A DNA stretch of 64,000 nucleotides. Origin: Paracnuella aquatica. Lineage in GTDB: Bacteria > Bacteroidota > Bacteroidia > Chitinophagales > Chitinophagaceae. A program made the position numbers and the translations under genes. This document shows positions 17,461 through 26,057 of the stretch, one piece after another. The stretch is taken from assembly GCF_003332885.2 (NCBI RefSeq), contig NZ_QOWJ01000012.1:86999-150998 (forward strand). Direction: 5' to 3'. Position 1 is the stretch's first letter. Every line of letters starts with the position of its first letter. The notes beneath the pieces were generated by a model. That model saw only the letters and a list, made by a program, of their open reading frames with translations. It had not been told where the DNA came from and made no database searches.

Positions 17461-19773
17461 ATGAGTTTTCGAAGCATGAATCGTGTTTTTGTTTTTTTGT
17501 TACTGGTGTTTTGTGGGATGCGGCTGGCGGCACAGCAAAGCCCGATTATTCCACAGCCACAAAGCGTTGGGTGGGGTAAGGGCAGCTTTACAATTAGCGC
17601 CTGCACCGGCTTGCAGTTTGATAGAAAGAACAAAGAACTGCAATGGGCCGTGGCGCCGTTGGTAAAAAAGCTGCAGCAGGCTGCTGGCGTGGATTTGCTG
17701 CGGCCCGGTTGTGCTAAGCCGCGGCTGGTGGTAGTGCGGTTGGATGCAACAATTAGAGGCAGCGAAGGATATCATTTATCGGTGCAGCAGGATTCGGTTG
17801 TGATCCGTGCACAACAACCGGCTGGCATTTTTTACGCAGTGCATAGCCTGCTGCAATTGCTGCCGGTTGCTGTTGAATCAAAAGTTCGGGTAGCCAACAC
17901 CGTGTGGCAGGTGCCAGCAGTAACTATTGAAGATGCGCCCCGCCTCGAACACCGCGGCCTGATGCTGGATGTGGCGCGGCACTATATGAGTGTTGATTCG
18001 GTAAAAAGATTTATTGACCTGTTGGCGCGGCAAAAGATGAACCGTTTTCACTGGCACCTCACCGACAGCCAGGGATGGCGTTTTCAAAGTAAAAAATACC
18101 CGAAGCTCACTACTATCAGTGCATTTCGCAAAGGCACGCCGCTCAATACGACGTATGATTACAACAGTCGTCCGAATGATACGCTGTACGGCGGCTTTTA
18201 CACCCAACAACAAATGCGCGAAGTGGTGCAATATGCTGCCGAACGTTTTGTAACCGTGGTGCCCGAAATTGAAATGCCGGCACACTCCCGTGCAGCACTG
18301 GCGGCTTATCCCGAGCTGGCCTGTCTCAATAGCAACGGCAAGCCTTTTCCTTACCCGCAGCAAATACAGGACGAGTATTGCACCAAGGAAGCAACCTTTA
18401 CTTTTTTAAAAAGCATACTGTCCGAGGTAATGGATATTTTCCCATCGCAGTACCTGCATATTGCCGGCGACGAAGCCGCAAAAACCGCATGGAAAACCTG
18501 CCGGCACGACCAGCAACGCATGAAAGAGGAAGGGCTGAATAGTGTAGAGGAATTGCAAAGCTATTTTGTAAAACGCATCACCGCTTTTGTGCAGGGCAGG
18601 GGCCGCAAAGCAATTGGATGGGACGAGATCATGCAGGGCGGGCTGGCACCCGGGGCCACTGTAATGAGTTGGACCGGCACCGAACCTGGTATCAAAGCAG
18701 CGCAGATGGGGCATGAAGTGATCATGACACCCGGCGAGTACTGTTATTTCGACCATTACCAGTCGGACGCACATGGCGAACCCATTGCATGGGGCGGGCT
18801 TACCACGCTGGCAAAAGTATACAGCTACGATCCGGTGCCCATTACATTGAACAGCACTGCTGCCAGTTTGATCAAAGGCGTGCAGGGAAACTTGTGGACT
18901 GAATTTATACCCACTGCTGCAAAGGCCGAATACATGATGTTTCCCCGCGCCATTGCACTAGCAGAAGTGGGCTGGGCGGCGCCACAACAAATGGGCTACA
19001 GCGATTTTAGCCGCAGGCTGGTGCCTTACCTCAAACGCCTCGATGCACAAGGTGTGGCTTACTCGCGGCACCTGTTTGATCTGAAGCTGCAAAATACAAC
19101 TGATGAAGCGGGCAACATTTCGGTAACGGTAAGCGGTGCCGAAAATGGAGCGCCTATTTACTACACGTTGGATGGCACTGCACCTACATTGCAATCGGCG
19201 GTATTTACACAACCATTGGCAATCAAAACACATTCGCTGCTGCGTGCTGCAGTAATATTGGAAGGCATTACGGTGGCACAGTTGCAACGCCAGTTCATCG
19301 TGCATAAAGGCGCCGGTAAAAAGGCAACGTTGACTCATGCGCCAAGCAGGCAATACAGCAAAGGCGGTGCAGGTGCATGGCACAACGGCATCCGCGGCAG
19401 CGATGAACGTTTTAACGACGACGAGTGGCTGGGCTTTAATGGAAAAGCATTTGAGGGCACCGTGCAATTAGGCGCTGCGCAAAAAATTACGTCGCTCAAT
19501 ACCCGCTTTTTTCATAAGCCTTCCTCATGGATCTGGGTGGCAAACAAATTAACGGTGCAGGTATCCGATGATGGCGTCAACTTTACCACCGTTGCCCAAA
19601 AAGAGGTAACGCCGCCGGCAACCGAAGGCTCGGTGGCGGTGCAACTTACCTGGCCGCCGGTGGCTGCAAAGTTTGTGCGCATTGTGGCAACACCGTATGG
19701 CATCATACCCGAAGGGCATTCGGGTGCCGGCAGGGATGCCTGGTTGTTTGCCGATGAAATGATCATTGAATAA
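17461..19773 (+). CDS. Secreted beta-N-acetylhexosaminidase, GH20
   Basis: The 770-residue protein has a signal peptide (hydrophobic run ending RLAAQ), a GH20b domain beginning PIIPQPQSVGW, and a GH20 barrel with LEHRGLMLDVARHYM, RFHWHLTDSQGWR and HIAGDEAAK near residue 335, which carries the catalytic Asp-Glu pair for substrate-assisted hydrolysis. After the barrel come a chitobiase-type C-terminal domain (YYTLDGTAPT) and an F5/8 type C or CBM32-like domain in the last 130 residues, which probably binds glycan. It cuts terminal beta-linked GlcNAc or GalNAc. It is flanked by the two fucosidase genes on the same strand. No type IX sorting domain is seen, so periplasmic or lipid-free surface location remains open. 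Start at 17461; a second ATG at 17476 is also possible. Confidence 0.9.
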   Translation: MSFRSMNRVFVFLLLVFCGMRLAAQQSPIIPQPQSVGWGKGSFTISACTGLQFDRKNKELQWAVAPLVKKLQQAAGVDLLRPGCAKPRLVVVRLDATIRGSEGYHLSVQQDSVVIRAQQPAGIFYAVHSLLQLLPVAVESKVRVANTVWQVPAVTIEDAPRLEHRGLMLDVARHYMSVDSVKRFIDLLARQKMNRFHWHLTDSQGWRFQSKKYPKLTTISAFRKGTPLNTTYDYNSRPNDTLYGGFYTQQQMREVVQYAAERFVTVVPEIEMPAHSRAALAAYPELACLNSNGKPFPYPQQIQDEYCTKEATFTFLKSILSEVMDIFPSQYLHIAGDEAAKTAWKTCRHDQQRMKEEGLNSVEELQSYFVKRITAFVQGRGRKAIGWDEIMQGGLAPGATVMSWTGTEPGIKAAQMGHEVIMTPGEYCYFDHYQSDAHGEPIAWGGLTTLAKVYSYDPVPITLNSTAASLIKGVQGNLWTEFIPTAAKAEYMMFPRAIALAEVGWAAPQQMGYSDFSRRLVPYLKRLDAQGVAYSRHLFDLKLQNTTDEAGNISVTVSGAENGAPIYYTLDGTAPTLQSAVFTQPLAIKTHSLLRAAVILEGITVAQLQRQFIVHKGAGKKATLTHAPSRQYSKGGAGAWHNGIRGSDERFNDDEWLGFNGKAFEGTVQLGAAQKITSLNTRFFHKPSSWIWVANKLTVQVSDDGVNFTTVAQKEVTPPATEGSVAVQLTWPPVAAKFVRIVATPYGIIPEGHSGAGRDAWLFADEMIIE

Positions 19774-19827
19774 CGCAATGCATCATTTTTAGTCATTCAC
19801 TTTTCAACCATCAAAATATTTAGTTCG

Positions 19828-21363
19828 ATGAAACAGCTTGTTGTAAAAAAAACCTTTTTACTGGCTGCCATTTGTGCCAGCACACTGGTGTTGCAGGCGC
19901 AAAAGGGGGCGCAGGAAAAAGCAAATTTTGTGCACATTAAAGCAGGCGAAAGCAGCGCAGAAATTTTACGCAAGGCGGCCAATATTGTGCCCACGCCGCG
20001 GCAATTGCGCTGGCAGCAACTGGAGCTTACAGCATTCTTTCATTTTGGCGTGAACACATTTACGGGAAAGGAATGGGGCACGGGCAAAGAAGACCCGCAA
20101 ACTTTTAACCCCACTGCACTGGATGCAGATCAGTGGGTACGCGTAGCTAAAGAAGCAGGAATCAGGCAGGTGATTTTGACTGCAAAGCACCACGATGGTT
20201 TTTGCCTGTGGCCCACTGCCACCACCAAACATTCGGTGGCCAGCAGCCCATGGAAAGAGGGCAAAGGCGACGTGGTAAAAGAGGTGGCCGCAGCCTGCAA
20301 AAAGTACAATATTGGTTTTGGCATTTACCTATCGCCGTGGGATATGAATGCACCGGTATATGGCACGGATGCATACAATGATTTTTTTATGGAACAACTA
20401 ACGGAGCTGCTTACCCAATACGGCCGTGTGGATGAAGTGTGGTTTGACGGCGCCAATGGTGAAGGCCCCAATGGTAAAAAACAGGTGTATGATTTTGGCC
20501 GCTGGTATGCGCATATCCGCAAGCTGCAACCCGAAGCTGTGATTGCCATTATGGGCCCGGATGTGCGCTGGGTGGGCACCGAAACAGGATATGGCCGGGA
20601 AACAGAATGGAGCGTGGTGCCCGCCGATAACCTGGACCAGGATGCAGTGGCGGCCTCGTCGCAGCAAGGCGTGGCGTTTAAGCCGCAAGGCGATATGCGC
20701 GGCGATGATTTAGGCAGCCGGCAAAAGATCAACAATGCAAAGGGTTTGGTGTGGTACCCAGCCGAAACCGACGTGTCGATCAGGCCGGGTTGGTTTTATC
20801 ATACAAAAGAAGACAGCCTGGTAAAAACCCCGCAAAAGCTGCTCGATATTTATTACAGTTCCGTGGGCCGCAATGGTGTGTTGCTACTGAATATTCCGCC
20901 CGATGGCCGCGGCCTGGTACACGAAGCGGATGTAGCGGCAATGCAGGGATGGAAAGCATTGCGGGATGCTACTTTTAACAACAACCTGGCAAAAGGTGCA
21001 GCCATTACATCGGTCAATGGTGTGCGGCCGGCAGCGCTGCTTGATGACAATTATGCAACTTATTGGACTACCAAAGGCAGCGACACTACTGCAGTGATTG
21101 AGCTGGACCTGAAAGGGACCAAGACCTTTGATGTGCTGATGTTGCAGGAGCAAATTTCCGTGGGGCAGCGCATCGAATCATTTGTGCTGGAATACCAATC
21201 AGGTGGGCAGTGGATGAAGGCAACAGAAGGTAGTACAGTGGGCTATAAGAGGCTACTGCGTTTTGATGCCGTTACTGCCAACAAAGTGCGGCTGCGCATT
21301 ACCGCATCGCGGCTGCAGCCCACACTGGCGGCGTTTGGATTGTACAAGCAGGCGGCGCAGTAA
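19828..21363 (+). CDS. Secreted alpha-L-fucosidase, GH29 with discoidin-like domain (second copy)
   Basis: A 511-residue protein with a signal peptide ending LVLQAQ. The barrel has LRWQQLELTAFFHFGVNTFT, VILTAKHHDGFCLWPT and VDEVWFDGANGEGP near residue 206, with the nucleophile Asp. The layout, including the W-Y-P-A-E-T-D-V-S-I-R-PGWF segment, is that of the GH29 subgroup that prefers branched alpha-1,3/1,4-linked fucose as in Lewis structures. A C-terminal F5/8 type C-like domain (about residues 390-505, with DDNYATYWTT) probably binds glycan. This is the last gene of the plus-strand glycan group and is followed by a strong terminator. The linkage call rests on family resemblance only. Confidence 0.9.
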   Translation: MKQLVVKKTFLLAAICASTLVLQAQKGAQEKANFVHIKAGESSAEILRKAANIVPTPRQLRWQQLELTAFFHFGVNTFTGKEWGTGKEDPQTFNPTALDADQWVRVAKEAGIRQVILTAKHHDGFCLWPTATTKHSVASSPWKEGKGDVVKEVAAACKKYNIGFGIYLSPWDMNAPVYGTDAYNDFFMEQLTELLTQYGRVDEVWFDGANGEGPNGKKQVYDFGRWYAHIRKLQPEAVIAIMGPDVRWVGTETGYGRETEWSVVPADNLDQDAVAASSQQGVAFKPQGDMRGDDLGSRQKINNAKGLVWYPAETDVSIRPGWFYHTKEDSLVKTPQKLLDIYYSSVGRNGVLLLNIPPDGRGLVHEADVAAMQGWKALRDATFNNNLAKGAAITSVNGVRPAALLDDNYATYWTTKGSDTTAVIELDLKGTKTFDVLMLQEQISVGQRIESFVLEYQSGGQWMKATEGSTVGYKRLLRFDAVTANKVRLRITASRLQPTLAAFGLYKQAAQ

Positions 21364-21383
21364 AATATTTTGGTATTGAGGTT

Positions 21384-21414
21384 AAGCCAACAAGCCATGC
21401 TTGTTGGCTTTGTT
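21384..21414 (+). terminator. Rho-independent terminator after the glycan-degradation genes
   Basis: A perfect 12-bp stem (21384-21395 with 21399-21410) and a CAT loop are followed by TGTTATGTTT. It lies 20 bases after the fucosidase stop. The rest of the spacer up to 21691 shows nothing recognisable. Confidence 0.85.
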
Positions 21415-21691
21415 ATGTTTGTTGGTTAACGGGGTAATTTATTTGGATCACACATGTGTTTATGTTGACAAATGTGTCGTTGCATAGGAACATACTTTCA
21501 AAATTCTATAACGGGTTTGTGCCTTGCCGTTGCCAATTTTTTAAAATAACGAAACTGATTAATGGGTAACCATTAACCGGCCATTTATCAGTACTACTGC
21601 TGATGTAAATCAACGCCCTGCATACGCTAAAAGCCGCCATCCTTCGATAACATTGCTGTACGGAAACGGAAGTAAAAACACCGCTGGATGT

Positions 21692-22141
21692 ATGTTACAC
21701 ATTAAAGACTTAAGGATTGGAAATAAAGTTTCGGGTACCGGCCTCCACGAAGGCAGGGTGCTCACCATCCGCACTATGGAATATTTTGATGATGCCGGCT
21801 TTGTGTTGTTTTTTAAAGAACACGATGAAGGGGAATACCTGCGTGATTGCCTGCCTATTCCCATAACCGGTGAAATATTGGAGCAGGCCGGTTTTGCGCA
21901 CAAAAACTTGGGGCCGTTGCAGCAATATGTGCAGGGTTACAATGCTTTTACCCGCGATCACCTGATGGTGCTGGAATGGTCGGAGCGCTGCGGTTACTTT
22001 TTCTACAACAATGCTGCGCATCCCATAAAGTACGTGCACCAGTTGCAAAACCTATATCAATTACTAACCGGCGAAGAACTGCATTTTGAAATGCTGCCCG
22101 ACCGGTTGTTGTACGAAACCGGTGCGGAAGTGCTGGTATAA
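21692..22141 (+). CDS. Conserved hypothetical protein of Bacteroidota
   Basis: The start is the ATG at 21692 (MLHIKDLRIGNKV). An upstream TTG at 21653 is less likely. The 149-residue protein is acidic, without signal peptide or membrane helix. It opens with the LRIGN motif and ends with KYVHQLQNLYQLLTGEEL, a pair of motifs I recognise from a family of small Bacteroidota proteins with no known function. The middle has two short beta-rich repeats (IRTMEYFDDAGFVLFF and LMVLEWSERCGYFFY). It stands alone between two strong terminators, so it is probably a single-gene transcript. No function is proposed. Confidence 0.7.
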   Translation: MLHIKDLRIGNKVSGTGLHEGRVLTIRTMEYFDDAGFVLFFKEHDEGEYLRDCLPIPITGEILEQAGFAHKNLGPLQQYVQGYNAFTRDHLMVLEWSERCGYFFYNNAAHPIKYVHQLQNLYQLLTGEELHFEMLPDRLLYETGAEVLV

Positions 22142-22178
22142 AAAGCTGCTTTAAAACAAGTAGATCCTAATCAAAAAT

Positions 22179-22213
22179 AAAAGCTCCGGATGCATGCGTA
22201 TCCGGAGCTTTTT
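22179..22213. terminator. Bidirectional Rho-independent terminator
   Basis: Arms 22179-22191 and 22200-22212 pair over 13 bases around an 8-base loop. There are A residues before and T residues after the stem, so it can serve both the plus-strand gene ending at 22141 and the minus-strand gene ending at 22264. Confidence 0.85.
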
Positions 22214-22263
22214 GTTGGGTGTTTGGCCAGGTTAGCTCAATGGTTGCGATCCATCGAAAGGCA

Positions 22264-22701
22264 TTACTTGTCGCTTTTTTGGTAACGCGACCAGGCAGTG
22301 GCGCCGTTCGATTTCAAAATCATTTTGGTTGCGGCATCTTCCAGGGTGATATAGTAGTGGGTTCCGGCTTCGTTGGACACTTCCACCAGTTCGGAAACCC
22401 AGTACTGGCTATAGGTTTGTTTTACTTTTGCCAGCAGCACCATTGGCAGTTCGGTTGGGCTGAGGTGGCGGGTAACGGCAATCATATTGCCTGCTTCATC
22501 GTAGTAGGCATAGGCATAGCGGCCAGCTACCTGGAAGCTTACTTTATACAGGTCGTCGGCAATGGCCCAGCTAACAGATTGTGCCTGCGAAAAAGTGGTT
22601 TCAAATGCACGGATTGCAGCAGGGGCAACCTTTTCAGGAGTACCGGTGGCGCCTGCAAAAAATGAAGAAAGTACAGTCAGGAGGATGAATAAAGGTTTCA
22701 T
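22264..22701 (-). CDS. Secreted PepSY-like (DUF2874-type) protein
   Basis: Taking the ATG at 22701, the protein is 145 residues with a signal peptide (MKPLFILLTVLSSFFAGATG). The remainder fits the beta-lactamase-inhibitor-like PepSY fold seen in many secreted Bacteroidota proteins: an AIRAFETTFSQAQSVSW segment, then FQVAGRYAYAYYDEAGNMIAVTR, LPMVLLAKVKQTY and HYYITLEDAATKMILKSNG. These proteins are periplasmic and of unknown function. A longer upstream TTG/ATG extension would be rich in Asn and Gln and is not a leader. It is a stand-alone gene converging on the previous one. Confidence 0.75.
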   Translation of the reverse strand: MKPLFILLTVLSSFFAGATGTPEKVAPAAIRAFETTFSQAQSVSWAIADDLYKVSFQVAGRYAYAYYDEAGNMIAVTRHLSPTELPMVLLAKVKQTYSQYWVSELVEVSNEAGTHYYITLEDAATKMILKSNGATAWSRYQKSDK

Positions 22702-23493
22702 GATCGTTTGGTATTGATGTTTTTGATTGTTGTTTGTTGTGCATGTATGACGGAACAAAACTACCGGGGGTTACAGCCGGCAGCAAGCAAATTGTGAAGG
22801 GTGGCAGGCGCTGTTAAAAGGATTAACAGCGGGACGAGTGGTGGGGGATTTCTTTGTGAGTTTTAATTGAGGGAGTGGAAAGCGTTGTTTGGTGCATTCG
22901 TTAGGAAGTTCTATCCGTTTTTGCGTTGTTTTATTATAGGGGCAATGGGTTGTTGTATCAAAAAGTTCCACATGGTACAGCATTGCTAGCAATGCATTTA
23001 CTTTTTTGCTCCTGCAAAAAAGTAACAAAAAAGCAGGCCCGGAATCAAATGACAGCCTGATTCCGGGATAACGCCTTGATGAAGCTGTGGTACTACTGTG
23101 GTGAAGTGCTGTAGATCACTATTCATCATTAGGGCAGTGTAGAGCATATTTTTCCTGCACACACATTTTATAGATATAAGAACAGCTCGAAATTTTTCGT
23201 TTATGGTGCACTGTTATAAAAGTACAGGTTAATGTATATTAATGATTGCTTTGTTTGTACAATCGGCTTTGATTGAAAGCAAGGTATGGTTGAATTAAAA
23301 TGACTTATTCAATCAATACAATTCGTCGAAGATGCGGCGAATCTTTGGCGACACTTTCTTTCTCTTTCCGTTTTATGCTAGTTCATTAGCGCTCATAGTA
23401 GCTATCATATGTTTAAAATTATTTGATAAAAAATTATTGTTTTTCGATAAATATTTATTAGCATTGGGCAATATTTCGATTTTAAAAAAGCAT
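22702..23493. other. Long intergenic region with palindromic element
   Basis: About 790 bases lie between divergent genes. No convincing gene is seen. The only structured part is the triple palindrome at 22980-23067. From 23100 on the sequence is AT-rich and probably holds the promoter of the DUF2975 gene. Confidence 0.5.
22980..23067. repeat. REP-like compound palindrome
   Basis: Three palindromes follow each other: GCATTGCTAGCAATGC (22980-22995, perfect), ACTTTTTTGC/GCAAAAAAGT (23000-23009 with 23014-23023, perfect, 4-base loop) and CCCGGAATCA/TGATTCCGGG (23038-23047 with 23058-23067, perfect, 10-base loop). The middle part resembles the TTTTTTG...CAAAAAAGTAAC intergenic repeat that I know from many Bacteroidota genomes. 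Confidence 0.65.
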
Positions 23494-24018
23494 ATGAAAA
23501 ATAGAAACAATCAAATCCTGGCCGTCATGCACGTGCTGTGCTGGGTGGCATTTATTGGTTTACTCATCAAGGGCGGCGCCATACTCGTGGCATACGGCGT
23601 AAGCCTGTTCAATCCGCAGGCATCGCAGGATCTGTACCAGGGGCTCAACCTTTTGGCGTTGCGGCAGTATAGTTTCTGGCACTATTCCGGCAGCGTTTCT
23701 TTTATCGTAGCCATGGTGCTGTTGCAGGCCTTTATTGCGTTTTTGGTCATTAAAGTGTTGGGTAAAATAAAGCTGGAACATCCGTTTAAAATGGAAGTAT
23801 CGTTGCTGCTGGAGCGCATTGGTAATATAACGCTGGCAACATGGGTGGTGGCAGTGTTGTCGAATGCACATACCAAGTGGCTGTGGAAACGAGTGGATGG
23901 CTTTGAAGGGGAACTGGTGTCGGTTGAATTTATTTTCCTGGCGGGTGTGGTGTTTATTCTTTCGCAGGTATTTAAAAAGGGTGTCGATCTCCAAACCGAA
24001 CAGGAACTAACTGTATAA
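23494..24018 (+). CDS. DUF2975 family membrane protein
   Basis: Starting at the ATG at 23494, the 174-residue protein has four predicted membrane helices and the DUF2975 layout: an N-terminal helix (LAVMHVLCWVAFIGLLIKGGAIL), a short soluble loop with NLLALRQYSFWHY, then three helices, and a charged C-terminus. The next gene starts three bases after its stop and encodes a small HTH protein, which is the usual partner of DUF2975 proteins in Firmicutes and Bacteroidota. The pair may form a membrane-linked regulatory module, but its signal is unknown. A longer frame from 23332 adds another hydrophobic stretch and is possible, though it lacks a good start. Confidence 0.75.
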   Translation: MKNRNNQILAVMHVLCWVAFIGLLIKGGAILVAYGVSLFNPQASQDLYQGLNLLALRQYSFWHYSGSVSFIVAMVLLQAFIAFLVIKVLGKIKLEHPFKMEVSLLLERIGNITLATWVVAVLSNAHTKWLWKRVDGFEGELVSVEFIFLAGVVFILSQVFKKGVDLQTEQELTV

Positions 24019-24021
24019 CTC

Positions 24022-24234
24022 ATGCCCATTATTGTGAACCTCGATGTAATGATGGCCCGGCGTAAAATGTCGCTCAACGAGCTGTCCGAAAAAGTGGGCC
24101 TTACGCTGGCCAATCTTTCCATATTAAAAACAGGCAAGGCTAAAGCCGTTCGCTTCAGCACGCTGGAAGCTATTTGCAACGTGCTGCAATGCCAGCCGGG
24201 CGACATATTGGAGTATGTGCCAGACAAAGCGTAG
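24022..24234 (+). CDS. Small Cro/C1-type helix-turn-helix regulator
   Basis: A 70-residue protein that is almost entirely one HTH_XRE domain: VNLDVMMARRKMSLNELSEKVGLTLANLSILKTGKAKAVRF with recognition helix near residues 28-38, and ending LQCQPGDILEY, the typical YozG-like close of this subgroup. It is translated right after the DUF2975 gene (three bases between them) and probably controls that small operon. Confidence 0.85.
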   Translation: MPIIVNLDVMMARRKMSLNELSEKVGLTLANLSILKTGKAKAVRFSTLEAICNVLQCQPGDILEYVPDKA

Positions 24235-24321
24235 GGTTTTTCTAAAGGGTGCTTTTAAACTTTACAACAGGGTATTATCTTAACTGGTGCAATAACAGTT
24301 TTATTCACCAAAGCCCTGTTT

Positions 24322-25206
24322 ATGTTCATTGAAAATCATTTGCTGAAAGCCGAACATGCACACGAAAAGATTGTACAATCGCCATCGCCCAATGCACGGG
24401 GCATTATTGACCCAGATTACCTGATCATACACTACACGGCCGGGGACACGGTCCGTGCGGCCATCGACTGGTTTATGAACACGGCCAACAATCCCGATAA
24501 AATTGCCGCGCATATTGTGCTCGATCTTGATGGCACCATTACCCAATTGGTACCCTTCAACCGGAGGGCCAACCATGCAGGCAGCAGCGTATGGGATGGC
24601 GCTGAAAACTTTAATTTTCACTCGGTGGGCATTGAACTGGTCAATCCCGGTTTTTGCGAAAAGCTGACCGATGGCAGCTACAAACGCAAGGTTACTGCAA
24701 CCAAGCACCAAAGCTACCCTGCAGGCAGGGCAAAAGATATTTTGGAAACAAGGCACAAGCATAAATTTTGGACGGCCAACGACAACAAGCATTGGTTTAA
24801 ATTTCCAAAGGCGCAACTCACCGCCCTGTACGAATTGAGCAAAACCCTGGTGAACCATTACCAGATGGTTACGGTGCTGGGCCACGACGATATTTCGCCG
24901 CTGCGCAAACCCGATCCTGGACCTTGTTTCCCCTGGCGAGAATTCAAGACCAATGTGCTGGGCCGCCCCGATCATGTGGGTGATTTGTTTCTGGTGAATA
25001 CGGCAGGCACCAATTTCCGGGTCGATCATTCAACCAATTCGCCGGTTATTAAAAGCCTGTCCAAAGGCTATCAGGTAGGCCTGATTGAAACCTTTGGCGC
25101 CTGGAGTAAAGTGTACCTGGCTAACGATAAAAAAGAACTGTTGCAGGACGGCCGCTGTATTAAAAGTATTGGGTGGATTCACTCATCGCTGCTCGATTTA
25201 AAATAA
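24322..25206 (+). CDS. N-acetylmuramoyl-L-alanine amidase (Amidase_2, AmpD-like) with SH3-like domain
   Basis: The 294-residue protein carries an Amidase_2 domain at about residues 30-210. Its zinc ligands are visible as LIIHYTAG (His near 37), RRANHAGSSVWDG (His near 84, in the usual second motif), and the last histidine and acidic residue in LGHDDISPLRKPDPGPCFPW. These enzymes cut the bond between N-acetylmuramic acid and L-alanine in peptidoglycan. Residues 225-294 look like a bacterial SH3 domain (NFRVDHSTNSPVIKSLSKG), which often binds the wall. No signal peptide is seen at the annotated start, so the protein may recycle wall fragments inside the cell or be released by another path. Confidence 0.85.
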   Translation: MFIENHLLKAEHAHEKIVQSPSPNARGIIDPDYLIIHYTAGDTVRAAIDWFMNTANNPDKIAAHIVLDLDGTITQLVPFNRRANHAGSSVWDGAENFNFHSVGIELVNPGFCEKLTDGSYKRKVTATKHQSYPAGRAKDILETRHKHKFWTANDNKHWFKFPKAQLTALYELSKTLVNHYQMVTVLGHDDISPLRKPDPGPCFPWREFKTNVLGRPDHVGDLFLVNTAGTNFRVDHSTNSPVIKSLSKGYQVGLIETFGAWSKVYLANDKKELLQDGRCIKSIGWIHSSLLDLK

Positions 25207-25324
25207 AGGTTCAATTTATTGAGGCAGTAGAAAGGGACAATCACTCAATCGTATTTGGTTGTTGGCGCTGTAGCCGCTGTACGATTCCGGCGTTTCTTTT
25301 TACTACTAAAAATCAAACAGGCTT

Positions 25325-25567
25325 TTACCGGCCGGCACGCACCTCGGCCTGGTGCTGTGCAATATTGTCTTTGATCTGTGCTTTAAATTGTTCGTCCTGT
25401 ATGTTCATGGGTTCCCAAAGACCACCGATTTCGGCTACCCAAAACAGCGGTGCGGCGCCGTTTTGTACAAGGGCCATGGGTTTAAAAAACAGGCGGTTTC
25501 CTTCTTTATAAACCTGGTAAGGCACAGCAAAGTCGTCGATCATTAAGGTAGTAGCATACAGCATCAT
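25325..25567 (-). CDS. Small conserved hypothetical protein
   Basis: An 80-residue soluble protein (MMLYATTLMIDDFAVPYQVYKEG...). The sequence is evenly composed with an aromatic centre (FFKPMALV, PLFWVAEIGGLWEPMN) and a charged helical tail, which looks like a real folded protein. Two adjacent ATG codons (25567 and 25564) can start it. I do not recognise the family. It stands alone, convergent with the amidase gene. Confidence 0.55.
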   Translation of the reverse strand: MMLYATTLMIDDFAVPYQVYKEGNRLFFKPMALVQNGAAPLFWVAEIGGLWEPMNIQDEQFKAQIKDNIAQHQAEVRAGR

Positions 25568-25880
25568 ATCTTAACGGCAATATTGTTGGTGATATAAAGT
25601 ATCTATTTCAAACGCAGCACAACTGGTAGACAAAGAAGTTTTCAGCTATGCTGCTTGCCCGTTTTGCACAAGCGGGCTATTACCTTGCCTGTAAAAATGT
25701 GCCGGAATAAGTGACTGGGTTGATGGCCTCTGCAAAGGTGCCGTACGGCTTTTTTGTTTCAGTAGAAAAATCACCGCTAAAGAAGTTGGAGCAAAAGCGG
25801 CGATTGCACAAATTTTTTGATGCACGATATTCCGTAGATTTAAAGGAAGCTATTTGATGCGGATGCGTTTGCGCAAGGGC

Positions 25881-25911
25881 AAAAAAAGAGGCCGAATAGA
25901 AATCCAGCCTC
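25881..25911 (-). terminator. Rho-independent terminator on the minus strand
   Basis: The arms 25888-25897 and 25902-25911 pair at 8 of 10 positions, and the minus-strand copy is followed by seven T residues. The only minus-strand gene upstream is the GNAT gene ending at 26058, 147 bases away. The rest of 25568-26057 shows no convincing gene. Confidence 0.6.
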
Positions 25912-26057
25912 GGTGTCAACTAAATGATTGTTATGCTAAAGCCGAAGGTATGGCTATGCTTTCAGTAAACGATGGCACGGCGGGCAAATTAAGTGTATTG
26001 TTAACATTTATTAACCTAAGCGGCCAAAAGCAGCCACTGCCGGCCTTTTAGCACCAC

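Noticed and set aside
22771-23028. 85-codon minus-strand frame
   Set aside because: It reads through the REP-like palindromes at 22980-23023, and such frames are common by-products of that repeat type.
25854-26051. 65-codon plus-strand frame
   Set aside because: It overlaps the minus-strand terminator, and its composition is not protein-like.
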